Source: Hyphodiscus hymeniophilus (lineage: Eukaryota; Ascomycota; Leotiomycetes; Helotiales; Hyphodiscaceae). Taken from it: a stretch of DNA of 64,000 nt. A program made the translations under genes and the position numbers. The notes under the pieces were generated by a model. It saw only the letters and a program-made list of their open reading frames with translations, did no database searches and was not told the origin of the DNA. Shown in pieces: positions 46,301 to 58,857 of this stretch (the stretch's first letter is position 1; the number at the start of each line of letters is the position of its first letter). Location: the NCBI GenBank assembly GCA_016508695.1, contig VNKQ01000010.1, positions 1,364,001-1,428,000 on the forward strand, written 5' to 3'.

Positions 46301-46590
46301 TGCGACGCTTCGGCTTGTATTCCAAAGGTCGAGTATCTTTGTAACGCCTTCAATATGCTTGGCACGCTCACCAATTCCAGGTTAAGCATCGTCTGCACAT
46401 AACGAGGGATCCGTGGATCGAGAGAGGCATCGTTGAATCCGGTTGGTCGGAGGAATAGGTCGCTTATTTGGGCCGAAGATAGGGGATGTTTGGTTGCGAG
46501 TTGTTGAACGTAGGATCCGAAGGTCTCAACATCGAGACGTATCGCAAGGCTGTGAGAAAGCAATTTCGTCCATGAGTGCGCCGCAGACAT
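43386..46590 (-). CDS. MED5: Mediator of RNA polymerase II transcription subunit 5
   Basis: A component of the Mediator tail module in the nucleus. Three exons: 46590-45550, 45503-44991, 44945-43386, with introns of 46 and 45 bp, giving 1037 residues, in the range for fungal Med5/Nut1. It begins MSAAHSWTKLLSHSLAIRLD and continues with the helical repeats of the family (LSSAQISDLFLRPTG, IPRYVQTMLNLELVSVPSIL, LIDDNAIFAYLHNRYQ, ILLLVLCFTHRYNLTPVDLG, WIRGLFDNESGGLGDELM, LLVPTLFHHIVLACS). The C-terminus is Gly/Asp/Met rich (about 955-1037), predicted disordered. Splice joins restore an uninterrupted frame through QGDVQSTAVDL and TEVIERLCS. Confidence 0.92.
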
Positions 46591-47053
46591 GGTGAGCGCT
46601 CAACGACGACACAAAGTAAGCAAAGTCATTTATATGCTGAGTTCAATCATGCAGCGAGAATGCGGGAGAAGGACAGTGCTGGGAGTGATTGTAGATGCTG
46701 AACGGTGAAGGGAGAATCAGTGAATGTTGTGGTCTTGCGAACCGTGTTCGATAAGCGAAATCTCGCAGCCTTCTGGCGCAGCCGTGTGCTACCTGAAGAG
46801 CGCCTTGAATGAACTGCACATTGAGCAACGAAGACCAGCTTGATTTGATTTGTTATTACAAACGTCTAACTGTCATTGAACGGATATAACTAATGCTGCA
46901 CTTTTGAGGGGTAGAAGACAGGTTCTGTTATGCCCCGTTTCGTCCCATCCCGCTTCTGGTGCAGAGAGGCATCCTCCCCTAGCAAATACTCGAACAGTCG
47001 TGGTCTCGTCATTCCATCCTCAAAATTTTCTGATCATGCCCCAATGCTAGCCT
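46591..47053. other. Intergenic, promoter side of MED5
   Basis: 463 bp between two - strand genes. No supported open frame. Confidence 0.45.
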
Positions 47054-47779
47054 TCACTCTTGTGGTTCCCTTTTAACACGAGGCCCTCGCTTCATGTTGT
47101 CTGGTGCTCTTGGCCCCAACATCCAGTCTTGCATGGCAAGCCACTCACTCCATGTTGCCTCTGCCTTCTCTATCTCCGCCTCTGAAGCATCTCTGAGAGG
47201 GCTCAGGAATGGAATTGTTTCGTCCGCAGATAAGTCATATGCCTGTTTGACTTTCAACCAACTTGTGCTCTTCGCAGCAAACAAATAATTCCTCCTCTCA
47301 ATCTCATGTAACTGTCCAATTCCTTTCACCCAATCGTCCCCAAAGAACCCGTGTAAAATCGCAGGTGTATCGTGCCCGGTTGCAATTAGCCTTCGAATGT
47401 ATGGTGTAAGGGAAACAGATTGTGCATGTGCAGCACTGGCGCTGTTGCCGAAAGGATTGGGCCGGAGATGCATTTCAGTGGCTCCCGAACGAGGTGAGGT
47501 GGAGGCGGAGTTGAGAACGGGAAACGGTTGTTTCTGATATGGAAGTTGGATGTTCATGAAAGCGGAGAGAGCTTGAACGGGCGCAGAGTGTTGTGCATGA
47601 TCGAGGAAGTATCGATGGCAGGACTGGAACTGCGGGTACCACTCGATAATATCGAAGGGAGGATTTGCTTGTAAGCTTTGCGTTTGTCTCTGTGGGGTCT
47701 TGCCATAGCTATCAAACGAAGCTTGAGGCTGGAAGTTGAAGGAATGAGCAGATGGGCCGGGGTGAGGATTAAACGCCAT
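47054..47779 (-). CDS. Uncharacterised conserved-looking protein, 241 residues
   Basis: A single exon from ATG 47779. The N-terminal 40 residues are Pro/Gln/Ser rich. The middle has FDIIEWYPQFQSCHRYFLDHA. The C-terminal half (SLTPYIRRLIATGHDTPAIL, HGFFGDDWVKGIGQLHEIER, RNYLFAAKSTSWLKVKQAYD, AEATWSEWLAMQDWMLGPRA) is helical and reads as a real domain. It ends in a basic KRGPRVKREPQE tail that could be a nuclear signal. No family named with confidence. An upstream frame (47934-47869, ILTQLDFFFEWSFFSHTENCQ) followed by a GT donor could be an extra 5' exon, but it lacks an ATG. Confidence 0.75.
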   Translation of the reverse strand: MAFNPHPGPSAHSFNFQPQASFDSYGKTPQRQTQSLQANPPFDIIEWYPQFQSCHRYFLDHAQHSAPVQALSAFMNIQLPYQKQPFPVLNSASTSPRSGATEMHLRPNPFGNSASAAHAQSVSLTPYIRRLIATGHDTPAILHGFFGDDWVKGIGQLHEIERRNYLFAAKSTSWLKVKQAYDLSADETIPFLSPLRDASEAEIEKAEATWSEWLAMQDWMLGPRAPDNMKRGPRVKREPQE

Positions 47780-50700
47780 TCTAGTCGCCGGCGTTTAGCA
47801 TTATGCGCAACGTAGCAGATGTCGAGCAACGAAAGCAACAGAAAGAAATGTAGTAGACTTACTTGGCAATTTTCCGTATGGGAGAAGAAGCTCCACTCGA
47901 AGAAGAAATCCAGCTGCGTGAGTATATCTTCCACGGAACGGGTGGTCTTGTGAATGAGGTGGGGACAGATACGCTTTGACTATTCATACAATGCTTGGAC
48001 GAGGGAGGGGTAGGTGAAGTTGTATCGGGGTCCAAGGCATGAAAGATGGCAGTGGAGACATGGCACCTCCTGCGGGAGATGCGCGGGTAGGGCTACTTAT
48101 ATTGACCTGGTAGAGCAGGGCGGGGAGAAGTTCGGCGGTTGCGACCTGTGTCATCATGGACATGAGGGAGGAAGGTACAATCAATATGTGCAGCATGGTT
48201 GCATCTGGGAATTGGAGGTATTGAGTGGAGAGGAGGGGGAAAGGAATCAAAGGATTTGAATCAATTGCTCGCGTGGAGTGGACTGGTGGAGCTAAAGAAA
48301 AATATATTCGCCGCCGCCTCGCCGTGCCAATCGTCCCATTCCCAGAAGGGGGAATTAGTCGTCCCCTTCGGTTACTGGTGCAGCTGGTTGCTTGGGCTGC
48401 TGCTGCTGCTTGATCGGTCGTATCCGCCTGGTAATAAATCTTGGTGGAGGGATGTTGTGCTGTATGCGTACCTACAACCTACTGTACTCTACCCTCGATA
48501 CAAGTAGAAGCGAGACCCGGCCGGTAAGGGGAATGTTTACCAAATAGTACAATACCATGCAGATTTCGTACCTAGGTACCCCCCCCACCACACTGCCGCA
48601 TCCTACCACCGTACAGGTTTAGCACGAGTATTTCGTGCATATTTCCATTGCTATTGGCGTGCTGGAGCCGGTCAGTCACTGAACAGTGCGTCTCTGCGAT
48701 GCGGGCTATGTTCTCTTGGGTCAAGTGCCAGCAGGGTCAGCTGAAGGCCCTTGTTGCAGCCCAGTTCTTCATTGTCCAGGGTCGCTGAAGAAGCACCCAT
48801 GGAATGGACCCTATGCCAGTACGTAGGTACTTGGTTCTCCGTGCTGTCCTTTTTACCTCTTCTCTCTCCTTACTCGTCAGCTCGTGGCAAACCCAACTTG
48901 CCCAAACAGTCCATTTCTTTACCCCTGTCGACCTGAAATCCGATATTCTGATATCCTCTCCGTTGACCACTCCTGTTGTGCTTGTCTTGGATGCTGTGCT
49001 TCTGTTGTTGTCGATTCAGCGACTGTCGGAAGTATCATATGTTTCCTTTCCAACAAGCGTCACCTCTCACTCGGCTACTACTGTACTTGGTATATCCAGT
49101 AAGCCTCTCTGAATGCCGAGAGTTCATGTGTCCTCCCTTCTCCCGTAACCGTCGCCGAGTTCTTGGGAACATCGATGTGTAAGCCCCTTTTTCACCGACC
49201 ACTCGTTCTCCTCATTCTCCTCATTCTGCAATCTCCCGTCATACATAGATCTGCGACATGCCACTCCTGCGTCAACTCGACCCACTCTCCTGGAGACGGT
49301 TCCCTTCCCTTCCCGCGCAATCTTGGGATCCACGCAAAACATTGGACGGACGTACTTGCTCCAAGTGTTGTCGTCGTGTCATCCCAGATACCCGGTCCAG
49401 CACTCCTGGAGATCACACCGCAGCCTCGTCTTGTCCGCCCTGTTATGTTGTGCATCTTTCGTTTACATGATTTACATCACAATGCAGGTAAATCTGGAAG
49501 CGATAGATATCTCACTATTGTCGGGATCTATTCTTGTGACAGGACCCCTAAGGAGCTGAGTGGTGAGATTCCGTGGCTGGTAGATGGACCAGTCGGAAGC
49601 CACCCAAGGGAGGTTTTGTATTACCTCGAGCAAGCTCTAACTTTTGGGGGCCGGTATGATTCTGAGGCTGGGTCGTCATCAACTCCCCTTTTTGTGGAGA
49701 ATCGCAAAGGTATGCGAGCCCTCTATGCGGATTATTTGAAGTATTTGGAATTCCTTGGTTGTTGATCTCGGATTTTTTTCGAGAAATCGTCGACGGAGAG
49801 TTCTAGACCGCCCTGCCGCCCATATTCAGTCTCATAAGACCCCGAAAAGGCGGTTTCAACGATCAATCTGACCGATCCAATGTCACTTGCTAGTTCCACC
49901 TTGTAGATCTTATAAGAAGCAGCCTCACGACCGTTCCTCGGAGCCGCCACAGCATTCCCTCCTTCGCTGCCAATAAGTTGTCATTGCCCACCCACAGGTG
50001 ACAGATCTCGTCCCACACAATAGACAGACCGCAGGATCGATGATCAACTTCCCACGCGAAACGCAAAAGCCGTACTGGCTTTTGCTGGACATGTCGGCGA
50101 TGTCCCCTTCCATTCTGCCGCTTTGTTCTGAGCCTGTTCGTCTCACTTCCGGTTGCCCTACAGAAGTCAAGATCGTCATCGGTACAACTTGTCAGTTGGC
50201 ATGTTCGATAGTCTCTGTGGGACAATTAAGGTATTATGCTTATTTCCAATGGCGCTTTTCGTTCCCAATTCCCCCATTACCCGGTGAAGATCCTGTGTCG
50301 CGCCTCAACATGCCTCGTAATACCTGTCTGATCTGTCATTGACCGCTCGTGGAATGTTCATGCTGGTAAACATCACCAACGGGCCGTGCTACACGAATTC
50401 CAGGGAATGGGAAAGTACAGATCACGAAGGCGAGTCCAGAACTCGGACGTGGTTCAGATACAATGGATAAAGAGCTTCTCGATTCCGAGTTCGCGGTGAA
50501 GGACTCACCGTTGCACACAAAGATCGAGGGCATCATGATCCAAGCACCTCCGGAGGCCCTATTCCTGGAAGAGCCAGCGAGGCCCGTTGATTGGATGCCT
50601 CAGCTGGAGATCGATATCACAAGTCTCCCATGAAACCATGTCGGAATCAGCACTTTCGGCGATCCAAACGTGTCGAGGAAGATCCATCTGTGATCGTCGC

Positions 50701-51827
50701 CGAGATAGCCCTGCTTTTGCAGCGACTTATCCGTACTGCATTTCTGCCATCAAAGGATTGCAACAATATGACAACTAGGAGATTGTGAAACAAAGGATCC
50801 TTGATCACCTGAGGCATAGAGTACTGTATCTTCTTCTTCCATAACAGTGTTCGAGCAAATAAATGGGATACGGGCCTTTAGGAATCTCCTAAGCCGCGCT
50901 CAGCCTTCTCTGTGTGGCTGATCGGCAAGGCTCCAAGCTGATCTGCTGAGCTCTCACCTCGTTACGGAGATAGCTCCTTGACCATTCACCTTCTGGACAA
51001 TTGTCTTCCAATCTCGTTAGCTGAGAATGCCTGAAACATATAACCCATTGTGATGTCAAAGTTGATCTTCAATAAGTTTCCTTTTTTTTCAAGACTGGCA
51101 GCTTGTACCGGTATTCAGCTCGGCGGTTTCTTGGAGAGGCGAAGATCTTGAACAGGAGTGGTATAGCTCCAACCCTGGATTGTCATCAACAATCGCCTTT
51201 TATGGGGTTATTGATGGAGGGGTTTCAGCTCAGACGTTCACCCAAGCTGAAGATAAGCTGTCCCACTCGATAGTGTCGAGCAATCGGGTTTGATACCATG
51301 ATAACGTCTATGCCTTTGAGCGGTTCTGATCAACAGGAGCATGAGCTCTCTGCCCGAAATGAAGAGAGGATGGCTTGGTGATTGCCACGTTAATTCTGTT
51401 TATTCGAGCGTATTGGATCTATGCTACCAATTGGTCAGTGGAATTTTGATCTACGAAGAAGATTAAATTGAGTGAATCAGTGAGCGAGGCCTCGCGCATT
51501 GCATCCTTCTTGATTATCGACCTAAGAATATATTTTCCCAGTCGTTTGTCTTTCCCTAGGTGGATGCAATGTATCTGTGATGGAATAATTACGTGGTTTG
51601 ATGCTTGAGCTGATAGAGTAGCAGCCAAAAGCATAAAATATTGAGAAGGTATGCAAGTCGCCTAATTCAGGGGCACATTTAAATGGCCCGCCGCAGGCTA
51701 CCATGTACCGCTCAGCAGTCCTCATTCACAGCATCGAACTCAATAATCTTCTTTTGTTGGTCCCATTGAGATTACACTCACTGCGTGCACTCCATATCTC
51801 AACTAAAGTGGTGTTTTATCTTCTAGT
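47780..51827. other. 4 kb without an assignable gene
   Basis: The stretch has pyrimidine-rich tracts (48840-49330) and many short frames on both strands; the longest + frame, 49163-49765, has its first ATG at 49175 and a hydrophobic start (MCKPLFHRPLVLLILLILQS), but no recognised domain. A c-run (48580-48590) and mixed spacer follow. It may hold a long untranslated leader, a noncoding RNA or a fast-evolving gene that cannot be called from sequence alone. Confidence 0.4.
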
Positions 51828-54385
51828 CTAATAAATCCGCTTCTTTGGCGGTACAGCCGCACATTCCTTCTCATCCAATGTTTTCAGAACCACGTCTCTA
51901 TATCCCAGCCTGACACTTTCTCCCTCCTTCTGCCAACTCAGCGTATGCTTCATCCACTGCCCATCCTCTCGCTCAGGGAAATCCTCCCTTGCGTGACTTC
52001 CCCTCGACTCCTTTCTATCCAACGCACTCTTTGCCGTCTGACTCGCACACGTGAGAAGATTCCGCATCTCCAGCGTCTCAATCAAATCACTATTCCAGAT
52101 CAGACTACGATCACTCAGACTCAATCTTTCCGCAAAATCCTTCTCGACTCGTTGCACCGCGGCGTAGCCGGCCGAGAGGGAGTCTTCGGTCCGGAATACG
52201 GCGACGTCGGTCTGCATTGCTTTCTGCATATCCATTCGCAGTTTCGCGGATGGAGTGTCGCCGGATGCAGTGCGGATTCGTTCGAGGTCCGCTAGGGATC
52301 CGTGGCCAATGTTCTCTGGGACTTGGAGATGTGCTGCGCCTTTGTCGTTGTTTTCTGCGATGTGCAATGCTGACGCCCGACCGAAGACAACTATATCGAG
52401 TAACGAGTTGGCACCAAGTCGATTTGCGCCGTGAACCGACACGCAAGCTGTTTCTCCTGCTGCGTATAACCCTTCGACGATCTTCTCTTTTCCATCTTCG
52501 GCCACGGATATCACTTGGCCTTTGTAGTTTGTCGGAATACCACCCATACAGTAGTGCACTGTTGGTAAAACTGGAATAGGCTGTTTTGTGATGTCGATTC
52601 CAGAAAAGATATTGGCTGTTTCTGCGATGCCGGGTAGCCGTTCATGGATGACGTCCGGCGGGAGATGTGAAAGCTGGAGAAATATATGATCTTTCTCCGA
52701 TCCACATCCTCTCCCCTCCTTAATCTCCAAATTCATACTCCTACTCACCACATCTCTAGATGCTAGATCTTTCGCCGTGGGCGCATATCTCTCCATAAAC
52801 CTCTCTCCATTTCCATTCAAAAGGTATCCTCCCTCACCCCTCGCACCCTCAGTAATTAGTACCCCCGCCCCATAAATGCCTGACGGATGGAACTGCACAA
52901 ACTCCATATCCTGATTCGGCAAGCCCGCTCTTGCAACCATCGCGTTTCCATCTCCAGTACTAGTATGCGCACTCGTACAGCTGAAATAAACCCTGCCATA
53001 CCCACCCGTGGCTAGCACCGTATTCCGCGCAAACATACGATGTAGCGTGCCGTCTTCCATACTCAAGCACAGAATGCCCGCGCACTTCCCATCAACCATC
53101 AACAAGTCCAGCGCGAAATACTCGATGAAGAAAGTCGTATCGTGTTTCAGGCTCTGTCCATACAGCGTATGCAACATGGCATGACCTGTTCGATCCTCAG
53201 CACAGGCAGTACGGTAAGCTTGGCCTCCTTCGCCATACTTGAGCGATTGCCCGCCGAGGGCACGTTGATAGATGGTTCCCGAGGGTGTGCGTGAGAAGGG
53301 CATCCCGTAGTTTTCGAGCTCGTAGACGGCTTTGGATGCTTCTCGGGTCATGTAGTGGATTGCGTCTTGGTCGCCGAGCCAGTCTGACCCTTTGACTGTG
53401 TCATACATGTGCCAGCGCCAGTCATCTGGGACGTTAGTCAGGTAAGTACAAAGGAGGGGACCAGGGGACATACCTTCGGTCATGTTGCCAAGAGCTGCAT
53501 TGATACCGCCTTGAGCTGCTACGGTGTGGGATCTGGTTGGGAACTGAGGGTGTCAGTGAATGGACAAACTTTCCTTTAATCGTTGGCTTGCAAACAACGA
53601 CGGACTGGTAGAGCGTCGGGAAAGGATGCAATGGCTATAGTGTGCTGCGAAGTCTGAAGTCTGAGTCGTCGGCAAGTGCTAGTTGGATACAAGTAACTCA
53701 AGAATTGGAAGAGCTAGTTTGACGGAGGACGGATCAGATTGATAGCAGCTATCGGATAATGTGTGATGCGACTTGCTATGTGCAACAAATTCATTCTGCT
53801 GCTTCTTGAAAATTACGCAATTGCAAGACCGGATGAGGTACCACTGAGCTTGATTGTATGTGTGAAGCTGAGAGCAGGTCAGGGGTAAACGATACGGAGT
53901 CATAAAGAGCGAACACTTGAAAGCTATCAACACCATTTATCGTCTCACAACTGATGTGATCCACCACCGATATCTGGCTTGGGCTTATGCAGAAGAGTTA
54001 TCTTCAAAGAGAACATCAATTCCAAGATCTTTAATGACGATCACGTGCTGTGATATTTCAATGGAGAACTCTTCCCACGAGCACGAAGTAAGTCATCGAC
54101 AAGCCCAGGAGGACAGTGATGAGAACACAAAGTGGAGACATAAAAGAAACAGATTATGTACCAACTTGCTAATACATGCTGTCTCGAGTCCTGACTCTGC
54201 CAAACCCACAGCAGCTCTTAGACCTGCGCCTCCAGCACCAACAACGATGGCACTATTTGCATCAGCATCGTTCTCTTTTTGCTAAGCTGAGACTCACTCA
54301 TAATGATGATCTACAATCGGAGATCCCAATTTATTACTGGCCACAGTCGTCGCTCTCCGTCTCTGCGTCGCGAAAGTCCTTCCAT
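51828..54385 (-). CDS. Succinate dehydrogenase / fumarate reductase flavoprotein paralogue
   Basis: Four exons: 54385-54338, 54281-54162, 53543-53474, 53425-51828, giving 611 residues. The FAD fold is SAIVVGAGGAGLRAA, and the covalent-FAD His lies in FPTRSHTVAAQGG. Other SdhA blocks: TVKGSDWLGDQDAIHYM, GRVYFSCTSAHTSTGDG, QFHPSGIYGAGVLITEGARGEGG (split as FHPSG and TEGARGEGG), LASRDVVSRSM with the catalytic Arg, VHYCMGGIPTNYKGQ and SVHGANRLGANSLLD. Compared with the usual HPTG and HYNMGG, it has Ser for Thr and Cys for Asn, both near the dicarboxylate pocket. The short Arg-rich start (MEGLSRRRDGERRLWP) could be a weak mitochondrial signal. Position beside an exporter and oxidases suggests a duplicated, specialised copy rather than the housekeeping subunit. 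Exon 1 is the least certain part. Confidence 0.88.
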
Positions 54386-54888
54386 TTCTCCTCGGCTTAG
54401 GCGTCGAAACACTGCTAGGGCGGAAAGCTTTCGCACACGTTCGCGAAAGCAATTTCATCTTTCTTAAGATGAGGCCCTATAGCATAGAAGAGACGAGGAG
54501 AAGACATTGTGAAGATGGGATGGAAGTATGTACATGTGGGGTCTCCACATTCAGTGTCGGTTATATAAGCGGGAATAACCATCCGTGTTTAGACGCCCGA
54601 CGCCGTAGCATTGGATGGAATCGGCTATATGGCTTTTCAGGGATACACATGATAATCAAGCTTATCGGCTATTTGGTTGGATAATATAATTAGAACTCGC
54701 TTGCTCAATCTGAAGTCAAAGATTATACTTCCTATAAAAAACTGCAGATACTCCATTGAAGTCTTCTCGTATCCCGAATATTGGCCGGGCCTTGCACAGT
54801 CATTAAATTAGAGTTGCAAATCGCCAAATCTCCATTCTGAGCTCGTTCCATCGCCGTATTCTCTCAAGCGCCGACTGCCCATCTCTCC
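54386..54888. other. Intergenic
   Basis: Lies between the start of the flavoprotein gene and the 3' end of the transporter gene on the same strand. No feature recognised. Confidence 0.45.
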
Positions 54889-57412
54889 TCAGCTCACGGC
54901 AAACTTTGATCTCCTTCTGAGTCTCTCCCCCAAAAAGTACAAAGCCCAGACACCAATCTACAGGATGTCAGTAACATTTTCCAGTTTCCTTCGCGAAAAC
55001 GACTTACAATGCCAAGCACACTCAGACCCGCGAGTAAACTAGAACCTTTCCCGATACCCAAATTGATGTACATTGGCCGACTGAACAGGATAGCGCCAAA
55101 AGCCATTGCAGAACGACAGAAATCGTTGCTGGCAAACAGCGATGCGGCATAAGGTGGGTAAGACATGGGAATATATGTAAAGATGGCAAGTATAACGATA
55201 TAGACCTATTAGAATTGGTTAGTGCGACATTCTTCCGTATCGACGGTTCAAAGTCAATTCAGAACTTACGGTACCAGCGTAAATACCAATGCCAACAATA
55301 CTTGCCATATAGTTCACATGAGAATTGGCCGTCCAACCTAGGACATTAGTCAGTATTGAATGTGGCAGCAATAGAATGTGTAGGAGACAAAAGGCACATA
55401 CCAAACAAGAAAAGACCTATAGGAGCGCCAAAACTCGCAAGAAGAGCAGGAATCAGGACCTCTTCCTGTTTTCCAGGCCCGTTTTTCTTCATACCGGGTA
55501 TGACAACCCAACGTAATAACGCAAAGAACATCGACCCCGTAATCAAAACACCCACGATAACTACCAGAAATGCGAGACCGGTAACACCTAGGTTAAAGCT
55601 ATAAATTTGGCCGTACACCAAACTGAAGGCCTCGAAAAATGAATAGTAAATCCCATAAACAAGCGCTGTGTAGACATTCGTAAAGAGTACGGCGGGGTCG
55701 AGGAACATGATTTCGAAAGGCTTGATTACAGCCTCAAAAACGATGGCGCGAGCAGTGAGATGTCGTTGTTTGATCTCGGACGAAGACTGGATATTGGGAT
55801 TGGAGTAAATCCTGCGCAGACGTCGGGCACGGTATAGGAGGATGGTATCTGGAGAAGTCTCGGGAAGGAAGAAAAGCCATAAAACGAAGACAGGGGCGGC
55901 AATCCATAGGACTTCCCACAAACTCCAACGCCAACTGAATATAATTAGACTCTCTTCTAGCAGAAGTGGATAATGACTACTCACCCTTCGGCGGCAACTG
56001 AGAACCCTGAGAGAAGAGGTCCAAGTGCAGGGCCAAGGAACGCAGCTGGGAGACGTTAGTATTGCTTCGGTGGATTAAGGTGCAGTGATTATCATACCGC
56101 CTGCCCAGAGAGCAATTGCGTAGGGGATGTGCAATTGAGAGTACTAAACAGCATCAATACCTATACTCATGAAGGATGTTGATTGAAAGCCTTACCATAT
56201 CTTGCATCGATGCCGCTCCATTGGCGAGACATGGACTACCGAAGAATCCTGTAATGAATCTAAGAAATAGAAGACCTCCAAAATTGTCAACAAGGGCTGT
56301 TGGGACACATAGTATCACGTAGAGTGCAAAGGTTGCAATGTATGGAACGTTGCGTCCAAAAAGAGGGATCTCTGACATTGGGGACCAAAGTAGCGGACCC
56401 AGTCCATCTGTCGCAGTCAGTGTTGTTCCGTTTCATCCGAACACAACTCACAGCCAAGGACATACATCCCAAGTCCAAGCGAAGCCTTAGTAGGCCCTAC
56501 CCCAAAATGCTCCATGACCCCTCTAGAGGCTTGTCAGTGCTTGAGAGACTCCAGATGTGTGATGCAGCGACTCACGGTATGCTGCTGACATAGATTGACG
56601 ATGACGTATAGACAGCAAAAGTGTAGAGATTGATTTGCAAAGCAACGAAATTCTTCTTTCGAGTTGACCAGTTTTGAGGATTTGCTGGATCGTCAGTAGT
56701 ATACCAGTCCACTAGTATTGTGCCTGTGATTGTCCTCGCTGGGGCAATTGGCACGGACGCAGGTCTTTCAAGATCTCCTGACTCCTCGTCTGTTCGAGTG
56801 TCACCATCTGATTTAAAACAATCATCAGCCATGTTCATCATTGCTTCAGGACACGAGGACCCTACGTTGAATTCGGTTTCCCATCGTGGATTCAGGCCTA
56901 TCATGCTCTTCGGATTTATCCGAAGGCGCTGGATTACTACCACCTGTCAGGCGTCAGTTAAATTCGTCGGTAATCACAGAATCGGGACCTGTGATGTGTT
57001 ACCTTGGTTGTTTGACTTTTGATCGTGGAACTCATTAGGTATAATGGAAGATGAATCACCGGTCTCGGTTTTCTCGCCAATGCTGCTGGCTTCTTCATCT
57101 TCTGTCAAATAGGTCTCAGCTGATCTCCTGTGTTTGATGCTTTTTGACTTCGAACTTACGAATTTTTTGGGAAGTTTCTCCCAAGTCGTCGGTTGTCAAA
57201 ATGTCAACTGGGCGGTCAGAGATGCCCGTGTTTTCAGTTCCCCTCTGAGGTCTAACCTCAGCAGAACTGTGATAGAAGCGGTCAGCTTCGAAACCTGGTT
57301 TCTCCTCAGGATAAAGAAAAGCTTTGCGACGTGTGAACAAACGGACGATTTGCCCAAAAGCCGAGTCACGCAGTATTTCCGGCATGCTGCCCAATTCGAA
57401 AATCCTTCTCAA
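54889..57412 (-). CDS. MFS drug:H+ antiporter-type transporter (DHA1)
   Basis: Eleven exons (- strand): 57412-57160, 57101-57003, 56936-56576, 56522-56452, 56407-56196, 56143-56098, 56045-55985, 55934-55402, 55337-55270, 55205-55008, 54957-54889, giving 656 residues with an uninterrupted frame. A cytosolic N-tail of about 190 residues (FGQIVRLFTRRKAFLYPEEKPGFEAD) leads to VDWYTTDDPANPQNWS, the DHA1 signature before helix 1. The membrane part includes LGLGMYVLGYGLGPLLWSPMSEI, RFITGFFGSPCLANG, LGPALGPLLSGF and WRWSLWEVLW, a long central loop, and helices through VGVWALYFLG. It is a plasma-membrane exporter of small molecules by family. The third exon join uses an AG four bases past a nearer AG, because only that keeps the frame. 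Confidence 0.9.
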
Positions 57413-58857
57413 TTGCTGTCGTGAAGATATACAAGAAGAGGCGAAGGACGCAGAAGTCTCGATTATGGAATGATTAGCGAGCGCCTCATCTTATAGTCAT
57501 CTGTCCTCGTAAAGAAATTTCGGTCTTTCGAGAGAGCACGGAGCCGCCTTGGTAGTTGGTATACACGAAAAGGTAAGCAAGATGTTGGGGCACGTAATCA
57601 TCTCACATCATACCATTCCGTGAGCATTCCATTTGTCCTTCTCATCGCTTACATAAGACGACCAAAATACCGGGTAGCCACTAATCCGGTCAGCGATAAA
57701 TACAGAATGGAACCACCGATTTTGTGGAAATTGAAATTTAACAGAATAATAGGATCACCAATCTTCGCAATTGCCATCCTTTTACGTAGAATTCCCTTTC
57801 AATGGTTCCATTCTGCAGAGAATACCTTCAAACGACCCGAAGTACCAAAACTTAGCTCTGACTCAGCAGGCTATTAGAAATAACCAATACCCACTACTAT
57901 ACAGCACTTCCATAGAAACTGCGTATAGTTGAACCAATGAATGCTGATCCTTTTGACGATGAACTCGAACTGTCAAGTTCATGCTCAGGCAGTGGCCGTA
58001 TGGGCCACACGAAGAACACTTTCTCCGAGATCAGCCGACGACGTCCGAAAGAGCATTTATTAGTCGTATTTCCAGCATCCAACCCAGTTTGAAAAAGTTC
58101 CACCAAAGTCCATCATGATCGCAAAAAGCACTCTTTGGGTGGACGTACGGGAGGGCGGTGTGGTCTCGCCAGATTGTCGTCAAGAGAGACGAACATCTAC
58201 TACAAACTAATAAGAAATGCGAAACCGACAAGGTCTAATCCGACTTCCACAAGACATAGAAAAAGCGCGTGCGTGCTTCGGATGTGAAGCGGTTGCCTAG
58301 ATTGGAAGGCGCTCTGTGTAAGAATCAGAGAGTTCCTTGAACGAATCCTAGCGAGACACACATCTGAGGAAAGATTCATGACGAGATAAAAGGGAGTATC
58401 ATGATGAGGCACATAAGTAAAAGGGCGACCTGAGCCGATTATAAGAAGACACATATCTCAGAGGGATCTCTGCATGAATCAGTAGGTTTTCTAGACTAAC
58501 CCTAACGAGATATGGAGGATTCCTTAACCAATCGTAATGAGACACACATGATGTGAAATTGATGATTGGGGCAATTATAACGAGACACATATGAGATGAG
58601 GTTGATGGTTCGGTTTCTAGGGATATTTCGAAGCTCGAATAATAATTCAACCAGATTCACACGGTCGACCTTTGCTTAAGAGGAGAGTGAAACACCGGCA
58701 TCCACAGCCATGAGACAGGAGTGGGAGAAGCGACGGAAAAAACACTTATTTCTCCTCACAAGCTATTCACAAGTCAAAAGACTCGGACTAAAAATGTGGA
58801 TTCGGTGGAAGTCCGAAAGCTGACTGGAGCATGGCCGATTTGCTTATATTTTGGTTT
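57413..58857. other. Intergenic with a degenerate minisatellite-like repeat
   Basis: From about 58250 to 58640 a loose repeat recurs around cgagacacacat/aagacacatatct, with following aatcctagcg/aatcgtaatg and agattcatgacgagat segments, at irregular spacing. The left half is ordinary spacer upstream of the transporter gene. Confidence 0.45.

Noticed and set aside
43420..46385. Several + frames opposite MED5
   Set aside because: Shadows of the - strand gene, which has coherent Med5 motifs and matching splice sites.
49175..49765. Frame with signal-peptide-like start in the 4 kb gap
   Set aside because: Residues after the hydrophobic start are not domain-like and no cysteine pattern or motif supports it; left inside the gap description.
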